A DNA stretch of 64,000 bases from Talpa occidentalis (taxonomy: Eukaryota > Chordata > Mammalia > Eulipotyphla > Talpidae). Where the stretch lies: positions 15,652,850 to 15,716,849 of the forward strand of contig NW_023600993.1 of assembly GCF_014898055.3 (NCBI RefSeq), given 5' to 3'. Within the stretch, counting starts at the first letter, position 1. The number at the start of each line of letters is the position of its first letter. The notes beneath the pieces are model-generated. The model searched no databases, was not told where the DNA came from, and worked only from the letters and a program-made list of their open reading frames with translations. Made by a program: the position numbers and the translations under genes. Below, piece by piece: positions 56,273 to 64,000 of the stretch.

Positions 56273-57572
56273 AACATCTTCCTGCCAATATCCAATCTAC
56301 CTATTTCATTCACCTTCTCAGAAAAAAAAGTGAAAATTACATGTTAAAATTTTTAGAGTTTATTGGCATATGCATGCAAGATTTTATCTCTCTGCTTACG
56401 GAGATATTTTAGTAACAGTGTACATTTTCCTATTAATATTATGCAGACTCCCTAAGGTTAAATTTGTTCTTGGGTGGCTTTGTGTAACTCCTGAGCAAAT
56501 CTTGCCTTGAGATTTTTTTTTGTTCGAATCTACTTCACTAACTGGTAAGGGCCGTTTGTGGGTACTTATTGACCCACTGGCTGACATGGCTACACTGGGA
56601 TGACCGTGGAGTAATTGAAATTGGAATTTGCCTCTTCTGACTTATAAGAGGAGGTGGAAGTTGAATAGTTGCCATTTCATTCACTAAAGAATTGTGGTTA
56701 TGTTAATATTATGTAGCACAGAATTCTCATTATTATTAGAAACAGGCCGCATGGAGAATTAGGTGCAAAAATAAATAAATGGGAAGGTAGAGAATTGTTC
56801 ACTGACTCATCCCTAAATTTACTTGCAAGAAGCAAAAATTAATGGAAATCAGTATTCTTTTATTGTGTTTCCATTCCTCAAAGAAATGATGAAAAAAGGG
56901 TTTGCCTATATTTTATCTGTCTTTCATATACAAATAGGGTTCTGGTTAAAACACATTTTGGTGGCTCTGACTGGGAAGAATATATCTGTGAAGAAAAAAA
57001 ATAAGAAAAGGATATACGTTTTATTGTTTGGTATTATCAATGCTACAACTCCAGTTGTTGTTGTTGTTGTTGTTGTTTTTTTTTAATTGCGTTCAGGCCT
57101 ACACAAACTCCGTAGAATTGCTGATGCTTCCTTTTTTATGTGGTTCACATCTTTACTGGGAAGCTTAATCTGAAGTCCTGTGTATTCTTTTCATCTATTT
57201 TTTGTGTTACCATTCCTTCTAATATGTTCTCTTTCCCTCCCATGGCAAGATTTTCTCTTCTCTAAAGAATTTTACTCTTGAGATCATTAAGCTTTTTGAT
57301 GCCTTCTACTGTGCTTTAGGTAAATTCAGGGTACAGCTTTTTTCAGGGGGACAGTTGTGGAAATTTGTCCTTTGCTAACTGGTGGAGAGTGGGAAACCTG
57401 AAGGGAAACTTAGACCAGCACATCCATGTCCATCTGGTGTCATGGCCAGATGGTGCTGTGAATTCACAGAGGCCACTCCTACTCTTGATGCTTAAACATG
57501 TAGGAGAGTAAAGACTTAGGTTTTGCTATAGAGGATTTTAGGTTCAGTAGATAGGACTGCTGGTTTTTTAGC
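56273..57572. other. unique DNA with a (GTT)n tract
   Basis: (GTT)n at 57,054-57,076 followed by T8. No gene recognised; the 87-codon frame at 56,823-57,086 runs into the microsatellite and is likely chance. Confidence 0.5.
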
Positions 57573-57745
57573 TTACAACATTGCTACTCAAGGAGTGGGC
57601 CATGTGCCAGCAGCTTGACCTAGACATATGTTAGAAACACAATGCCCAGTTCTACTCTAGACCTCCTGCTTAATCAGAATGTGCATTTCAATGAGACCAG
57701 TCAGGGTAGTTTTATATATGCACTAAGGTTTGAGAAGTGCTGGCT
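57573..57745. mobile_element. hAT-Charlie MITE (MER5/MER58-like)
   Basis: 'agaaacacaatgcccagttctactctagacctcctgcttaatcagaatgtgcatttcaatgagaccag' and 'tatatgcactaaggtttgagaagtgctgg' follow the family order. Terminal 'tttgagaagtgct' is typical. Confidence 0.7.
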
Positions 57746-58859
57746 GAGGGATGCTTCCTTACCCCTCACCAAATTCTCCCATCACAGTACTTGTAGTAAC
57801 TACAATAATGATGTTATGACCTAAAGGTCTTGCTAAGAGATTTATATTGCATTGTTTCATTTAATCTTTATATTATGCCTGAAAAGCTGTTTTTCCTATC
57901 ATGGCCACATTTGACAATTATGGCAGTTATAGTCAGAGTTAAGGATACTTTTCAGGATCACAAGGAATGGGGTCCTCTCCACACTGGGTTTTGAGGGTCT
58001 CATGAGATGACACTTTCTCAATAAATTCAACAATCTACACTTTCTATAAATTGATTTACAAACAATGTTAACTTTTTTTTATAATGAAAAATGTAATTGC
58101 CACATGGAACAGACCAGTGGCTGTAGGCCTACCTGGAGAGTCTATCTATTGGACACTGTCACAGAAAGGCAAGGTAAAATCAGATTTTCTACTAGCCCAG
58201 AGTAGAGTGATGGAAGTTAGTTGATAGTAGGAGAGTAAATTGATGATTTTACTGTCTAATATTGCCAAATAATGATAACTTGGTGACGCTCTCTCTGTTC
58301 CAGGGCCATGTGTATGCCATGGACTCTGGCAGCTTTGTCTTGATTAATGATACCCCTTCCTCTTAATAGGATTAGAGATTCAAAACACAATCATAATTCT
58401 ATGATGAATCTTACTTTCAATAAGATCATATAGCATTTTGATGTTATGTTAATACTATTAACTTTCCTATAACCAAGTTCTGTTTTTACTTTGAATTAAT
58501 GTCTACTCTTTATAGTGGGGATTCTGAGCTGATTTATCTCAGCTAGTTCCAGTAAGGCATGTCTCAGTGTTCTGTAGATTTTTACTATTCTCAATCCGTG
58601 TTTTCAGAAATACTGTTTTCAGTCAGAAACCTGCCTACTTTTTTGGTTGGGGATTTTGAACAACTGTAATATTGACTTAAGATGATGTTAGATATGGAAT
58701 GCATAGATATAATGTCACTACATATACTTTGTGTGTATTTATGTCATTAACTATAAAACACAGTGGACAGCTACTACTAATTGAGCCTCTATCTTTTATT
58801 AGAAATTATGGTTTATAGTATAAATACAACTATAACATAATTTCAGTTATTGCTCAAAA
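57746..58859. other. unique DNA
   Basis: No gene or clear repeat recognised. Confidence 0.45.
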
Positions 58860-58965
58860 TATATATATGTCAGGAAGATATTTACATTCCCATTTTACAG
58901 AGGAGCAAACTAAGTTGAACTGAGTTAATGGCACCAAATACATTAGGACCATAATACCTGAAGAT
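58860..58965 (-). mobile_element. MIR fragment, antisense
   Basis: 'gaagatatttacattcccattttacagaggagcaaactaagttgaactgagttaatggcacc' is the antisense MIR core. Confidence 0.7.
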
Positions 58966-59642
58966 CTACCTTTCTGATAAGTGTTGCCTTTATTTATCAA
59001 GATCTTTATTACGTAGGCATTGTATTTCTGGTTTACAAATATCCAACTAACCAAAATTATTAAGATTATTATATAGTCCAATCAAGTACAAGGAATAAGA
59101 AAAAGAATATGACAAAATGAATCTTAAAATAAAAAACAAGAAAACAGGTTTTTAAAGTAAAGTTACTTATTCTACAAAAATAGGAACTTGATAAACAAGT
59201 ATATTAACAACTTTGTGAGAGATTAAAAGGTATAATTAAGGTAGACTTTTACATTTCATGGGAAAAAAGGAGGGAGATATAAGTGGAAGAGGGTGAAGGT
59301 GAGCAGGAGGGAGGGATTTTGTAAATTTCCTTTTTTAGAGTATATAATTGTAGTTACACTTCACAGCTGATCTGAATCTCTTTAAGAGTGTTTTTCCCTG
59401 TTAAAATGTTTAATCATGGCATGTAGGTTTAACATTTAGTAGTATGAAGGGTAAGCCTAAATAAAGGGACTATGTATGGTCTAATTAAAGCCCCCAAATA
59501 GAATTGATGCTCAAAGATTTGTCCTATGATCAATGGATATAAGAACAAAACTGCTACAGCAGCAAGCTGGCTCTTTCACAGCTAAAGTATGTCATTTTAG
59601 CTTTATTTTTATGTGGTGATACTCTGCTTTGTCTTTCCTCAG

Positions 59643-59663
59643 AGATTTGAAAATATCTGCCAG
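59643..59663 (+). other. candidate 21-nt microexon (speculative)
   Basis: 'ctctgctttgtctttcctcag' reads as a strong acceptor; 21 bases (7 codons) follow, then CAG/GTATCT as donor. Joined to the next candidate exon the frame stays open. No known peptide; could be chance. Confidence 0.2.
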
Positions 59664-59927
59664 GTATCTGGTAGGGCAACATTTAAAATTCACAGCAATG
59701 GTATGTCCGAGGAATATCCTGAAACTGCACCAGCCTCCAGAGTGTTACAGAAGAGCTTATTATTTTCCTTTCATTTTCCATATCTAATATAATCTTGGCC
59801 TTGAGAAACCAAGTGCAGAATTTTTATAGCTAATAAATCCATGAATGAAAGCATACCACTGTTGTAGTTGTAAGTGCTTCAACACTTTGTTTGAACTGTC
59901 ACATCATTTCTTTCTTTTTCCCTACAG

Positions 59928-60003
59928 GCTAATAGAACAATTTGGATGAGAAATAGCGTCATCCTGTGATTGTACTTTGTAGTACAGAACAGTCAATAAA
60001 GGT
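59928..60003 (+). other. candidate terminal exon with poly(A) signal (speculative)
   Basis: 'catcatttctttctttttccctacag' is a textbook acceptor ending at 59,927. Downstream an open stretch ends in TGA at about 59,967-59,969 and AATAAA lies at about 59,995-60,000. Could be the last exon of a coding or long non-coding transcript on +. Confidence 0.25.
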
Positions 60004-60254
60004 CAAGAGGGTCAATTCATTTCTAAAAAATTAAAAACAGAAAGGAAAGATGTTTTTATTTATTGAAAGAATAACCTACAAGACAAGGAAAAATATATGA
60101 TATACATTTTATATTATGTGAAATGGAAAGACAATTTAACTCTAATTTTTTCCTAAAAATGGGACCCAGATCTTTGAATAACTGTAATATTTTTAATTAA
60201 CACATTAGCTGGAAAAGTTGCCCATGAACTTTTGTAACTATTATCGTATTTAAA

Positions 60255-60385
60255 AAATATTTCTTATGAAGACTATTTTTACCTCACTAATGTATATTAT
60301 GGCTCTCCATAATATTGTCTTCATAAGAAATATTTCTTAAATATTTCTTCATAAGAAATATTATGGAAAGCCATAATATACATTA
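60255..60385. repeat. compound nested inverted repeat
   Basis: Arm pair 1: 60,288-60,316 and 60,357-60,385, 29 bases with one mismatch, 40-base loop. Arm pair 2: 60,255-60,273 and 60,317-60,335, 19 bases perfect. Each 29-base arm itself folds (attatgg-ctct-ccataat; attatgg-aaag-ccataat). The loop repeats aaatatttctt(c/-)ataagaaatatt. Confidence 0.93.
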
Positions 60386-60563
60386 TGACTCCAGTGACAC
60401 GATACCTAAATAATCTCAATGCTATTTTAACTCTTTAGCTTCAGCAAATATTTAGGAATTCAGCATTGATGTAGATTTTCATTGATGTTAGAAGCATACA
60501 TTTCTCTCCTTTTTATTGTTATTTAACATTGAAATAAATTAGATAATACTGAACTTATTTTCT

Positions 60564-60832
60564 TTTTTTTTCCTTTTTCTTTTTTTTTTTTAATTTATAC
60601 AAGCACTGGGTACAGTCAGAAGTGAGGAAAGGTGAGAGAATTCACCAGAGCCAGAGCTGGGAACAGAACAGGCAGACCAATGAAGTACACTGCTGAGGGT
60701 AGCAGCGGGCTGTAGGAGAGGTCTGCGCGCCATGTGGGACCCATGCTGCTGGCCGGGGATTGAACCGGTGCTCCAGAGGCTGCAGGCAGCTTCACAGCCC
60801 AGCGCTCAACCGCTGCACCACCAGGCGAGGCC
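60564..60832 (-). mobile_element. T+ SINE, subfamily A (copy 25)
   Basis: Perfect 15-bp duplication ctgaacttattttct (60,549-60,563, 60,833-60,847). The tail is interrupted poly-A rather than AATAAA repeats. Confidence 0.95.
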
Positions 60833-60887
60833 CTGAACTTATTTTCTGTTTTAGCCATCTTATACTGTAGTACCTATTCTGGTGATA

Positions 60888-61141
60888 AAGATTTATTTAT
60901 GTTATACAAGAACTGGGGTGTAGGTCAGAAGCGTGGGAGGGTGAGAGAATTCATCACAGCTAGAGCGGGGACCAGAATAGGCAGACTGAGCGAAGACGCT
61001 GTTGAGGGGAGCAGCGGGTGAGACAGGAAGGTCTGCTGAGCCATGTGGGGTTCTCCCTGGCCGGCAGGGAATCGAACCCACACTGCAGAGGCTGCGGACA
61101 GCTTTGCAGTGCGGCACTCAACCGCTGTGCCAGGGGAGGCC
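60888..61141 (-). mobile_element. T+ SINE, A/B intermediate (copy 26)
   Basis: Perfect 15-bp duplication cctattctggtgata (60,873-60,887, 61,142-61,156). B-type 'acaagaactgggg' joined to an A-type 'cagaagcgtgggagggtgagagaattc', so it sits between the subfamilies. Confidence 0.95.
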
Positions 61142-61199
61142 CCTATTCTGGTGATAACCAAGGAATACCATCCAAGAAAATGTATTTAATATAATGAAA

Positions 61200-61430
61200 C
61201 AATAGCTATTACCAAATATTGAGTCTGGACCAATGATATGCCAAATATGTGCACTCATGTAATTATTTCCTCTCCATAATAATTCTGTAATATTCTGAAA
61301 AGAACCCAAGAAACTGAGACTTGCAGAATTGAAGCTACTTGCTAGGAAGACATAGCTCTTAATATTCAGAAGTAGACGCAAAGCTTGCTGTGTCTAAAAG
61401 ACCATGCCTCTAATCACTAAATCATAGTGG
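61200..61430 (-). mobile_element. MIR SINE, antisense
   Basis: 'atgccaaatatgtgcactcatgtaattatttcctctccataataattctg', 'cccaagaaactgagacttgcagaattgaagctacttgctaggaag', 'accatgcctctaatcactaaatcatagtg', the MIR order reversed. Confidence 0.8.
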
Positions 61431-62358
61431 CTGAGAAACTATACTGTTACCCTCATCCATCTGTTTCCTTTTTTCTAAGTTTGCTCATCGATCCTAGTTC
61501 ACTACTGTCTACTCTCCCATTCTCTTTGACTAAAATCTCAGAAGTTTCACACAACGTTGTTGATCAGTTGATTGGCCGTAAGTTCTTAGTCATTTCAAAA
61601 AATAAATTTTGATCACCTTGTCTGAGGAAAAGCAAATGTGTATACTAGTAATTTCAAGTTAGTAAGCAGACAATATGTGCTACATTTACTATATTGTTTA
61701 TCATTAGACTATATATACAGTATTTTTGCATGATGCACATATGTACATAAATATGTGTGCATTTATAGATACATGTATGTATATGTGCATATAGTCTGAA
61801 ACCTCTAGACTTTATCAATTTGTACTATTTCTTATCTAAGCAGAGAAAGCATTGCTTTGGTTTGAAACGAGTAAAGTGCATATAGGAGAGATTCACCTGG
61901 GCTTATCTTGCTAATGAAAAAAATTAATCCAAATTCCATTTGAGACTCTAGGGCTGGTTAGCAATTCAGATATGCTTTTTAAAAACGGGTAGTGACTCTT
62001 TGATGTGCCTGAAATGGAACAAGCTCAGCTACTCGATGATGTCACTTGTTTATTGCCACAATTCAGTATTTGAATAATGCAATAAAAAAAGCCCAGAAAT
62101 AGCACAAAAGGGAAATAAATCAGCCAGAGAATTTCAATAACAAGCAAACATAATTGCTTAGAATCTTTTTCTCTATACCCTTGTCTAGTTTCATTTCTTA
62201 ACTTGAAATATTTGGCAACCTTATGTGAACATTATTGTCATTACTATCACATTATAAAAATAATTATAGATTACTTGGTATGTCAATTTTGAAAATATAG
62301 CTTAATATTTTGGAAGAAGTTTCTAATGCCTTAGGTCAGCCTATGGTATTTTGGTGGT
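61431..62358. other. unique DNA
   Basis: No gene or clear repeat; AT/GT-rich stretch at about 61,700-61,800. Confidence 0.45.
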
Positions 62359-62372
62359 AATGTAGCATCTCT

Positions 62373-62645
62373 CTCTCTTTTTTTTAAAGATTTATTTTTT
62401 ATTTATGCAATAGCTGGGGTACAGGCCAGAGGCACAGGAGCATGAGAGAATTCCCAGAGACCAAGCGGGGAGCAGAAGAGGCAGACAGAAGGAAAGCACT
62501 GCTAAGGGGAGCAGCGGGTGTGACAGGAGAGGTCTGCCGCGCCATGTGTCTATCTCCCTGGCTGGTGGGAATCCAACCCACGCTGCAGAGGCTGCAGACA
62601 GCTTCACAGCACTGTGCTCAACCCGCTGCGCCACTGGGAAGGCCC
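62373..62645 (-). mobile_element. T+ SINE, subfamily B (copy 27)
   Basis: Duplication aatgtag(c/a)atctct at 62,359-62,372 and 62,646-62,659. B-type end 'aatagctggggtacaggccagagg'. Confidence 0.94.
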
Positions 62646-62659
62646 AATGTAGAATCTCT

Positions 62660-64000
62660 TAACTTGAAAGTTAGTTGGCAAAATGCTGACCACAGAAAAA
62701 TTCATTGACTTTATGATGAATGGTTAAGTCTCCCAAAGGTTCAGTAAGCCAAGATATCCCCTCTGGAGAGCTTGTTCTGACACTTTCTATGCAGGCAAAA
62801 TTCTTTCTGAAATCAATGCCCTTCACCAATAGAAGCCAACTTTTACCTGTTAAGTTATCACTGACAGTATTTCCTTTCTGTAATGTGTGGTTCAGACAGA
62901 GTTTTGAATACAATGTCCTTGTGGTTGATGTCTCCAAAATAATTTTTCTTCTTATTTTTGTATCGACACAATTGAAAAGTTTTGCCTCCATTCCCTACCC
63001 TAGTTTCCTTTGCTTTTTGGTCCTAAGCATTTGGGAAGAGCAATCCTTGTCTAAAAGACCACTTATTTGTTCATAGAGACGTCAAATCCTAGTACTTTGG
63101 TCTTAAATTCAAGCCTATGTGCTATGAAAAACAGAGCTGAGTATGAGAGCAAGAAACAACGTGAATGTGAATATAATAGAAAAAGAAAGTTATGACACAA
63201 GTGATAATTGGGGAAACAAACTGATGTTCTTGGCCCCATTTTCCCTGACTTCCTACATTGTGATTATACTCAAGCCTGAGTCAGATGATATTTGAAAGCA
63301 AAACTTTTGTACAGGGTGTGTGAATAATTTTAAGAGAGTTCTAGCATTGCAAACAAACAGGCATCCTCATGTCTTTTATAAAGCTAAGTGGATAGATCTT
63401 TGAGGGAGAAAGTAGGAAATCAAAGAAATATAGTCAATAAAGAGAGGAATTGATATCACCTTCATAATTATATACATGAAATCACTTGTAATTCTCTGTA
63501 CTATAGAATACTAAAAGACAGCAGACATAAAGATCCAGCAAGTTGTAATCCTTGAAAATTCCTTGGCAGCAGAACACTTGAATTCTGAAATGAAATTTAT
63601 AAATGAATATATGTGAAGATGATTTAAGAGATTTTCAAAAGTGATTTTGACAATATACAATTTTTACTTGTTACACTAAGTTTAGAATCAAGTATCTTCT
63701 GAAAAGGTGATTTTCATTAAAAGGTAAAATCTTGAATTTCATGCAGTTGGTAAACATGTGTTAAAGATTTTATTTAACCCATAATCTGTGTACTGGGCAG
63801 ATGTCATAACATGTTCAAAGGAAAATCCAAAGAACGGACACATTTATAGAACAGAAATACTTAAAAAAATGAACAAATGGAGGCAAAACTGGGGGAGGGT
63901 TTGTGGGGAAGAGTTGTCCTTTCACCAGAGAGATATCAGTTGTGTCTCCATAGACAAGAATTATTTTTGCTTTGCTGTCAGTTGTTTAGAATTCAGAGTT
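62660..64000. other. unique DNA, open on both strands in part
   Basis: Frames of 106 codons (62,671-62,991, -) and 118 codons (62,720-63,076, +) overlap. Neither resembles a protein I know. No repeat recognised to the end of the window. Confidence 0.4.

Noticed and set aside
62671..63076. Protein gene in the doubly open region
   Set aside because: No recognisable domain, no start context or splice evidence, and the two strands cannot both be coding; long frames arise by chance at this rate in 64 kb.
1..64000. CRISPR array, prophage, operon or other prokaryotic system
   Set aside because: No regularly spaced repeats, no Shine-Dalgarno-linked genes, and the repeat content is mammalian throughout.

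Overview
This window looks like AT-rich intergenic or intronic DNA from a placental mammal. I found no confident host protein-coding gene. The taxonomic evidence is the repeat content: MIR, L2, MaLR-type LTRs, hAT MITEs (one resembling the eutherian MER20), several ages of LINE-1, and 27 copies of a tRNA-derived SINE. The SINE has a GCCTCCCCGGTGGCGCAG head, a B box GGTTCGATCCC and an AATAAATAAATCTTT tail, so it belongs to the T+ class (AATAAA signal plus a T-run terminator). It is not a primate, rodent, dog, ruminant or horse SINE I know. A laurasiatherian such as a bat or insectivore is plausible, but I cannot name the species.

Layout: 0-8 kb has dense SINEs, an old antisense L1, and a sense L1M (about 5.95-7.6 kb) holding three nested SINEs. 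8-13 kb is mostly unique DNA with an LTR remnant, a candidate conserved non-coding block (9.73-10.66 kb) and MIRs. 13-23 kb carries MaLR LTR remnants and more SINEs. 23-33 kb has MER20, L2, an old antisense L1, a twin-primed L1 (30.28-30.82 kb) and a truncated L1 3' end. 33-43 kb has a hAT MITE split by a SINE, many MIRs, an old L1 with a 143-bp inverted duplication (39.2/40.7 kb), a long L2 and a second candidate conserved block (41.83-42.56 kb). 43-60.5 kb has no SINE and holds the main landmark, a full-length antisense LINE-1 (49.87-56.26 kb) with target-site duplications. 60-64 kb has a compound palindrome, three SINEs and otherwise unique DNA.

The LINE-1 has a CpG-rich 5'UTR with a YY1-type site, ORF1, ORF2 (endonuclease, reverse transcriptase, Cys-rich C terminus), a 3'UTR with a G-quadruplex-type tract and a poly(A) tail. 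ORF1 and ORF2 are broken by about eight frameshifts. Every one reads as a single missing base in a homopolymer, and I saw no in-frame nonsense codon. Either this copy is young and recently broken, or the breaks are assembly errors. LINE-1 machinery of this kind normally mobilises tRNA SINEs, and the SINE flanks carry the A-rich 10-20 bp target duplications that fit.

No new enzymatic or defence system is visible. The most unusual structures are the homopolymer-only decay of the LINE-1, the two local inverted duplications (39.2/40.7 kb and 60.3 kb), the SINE subfamily structure, and a possible microexon plus terminal exon near 59.6-60.0 kb.
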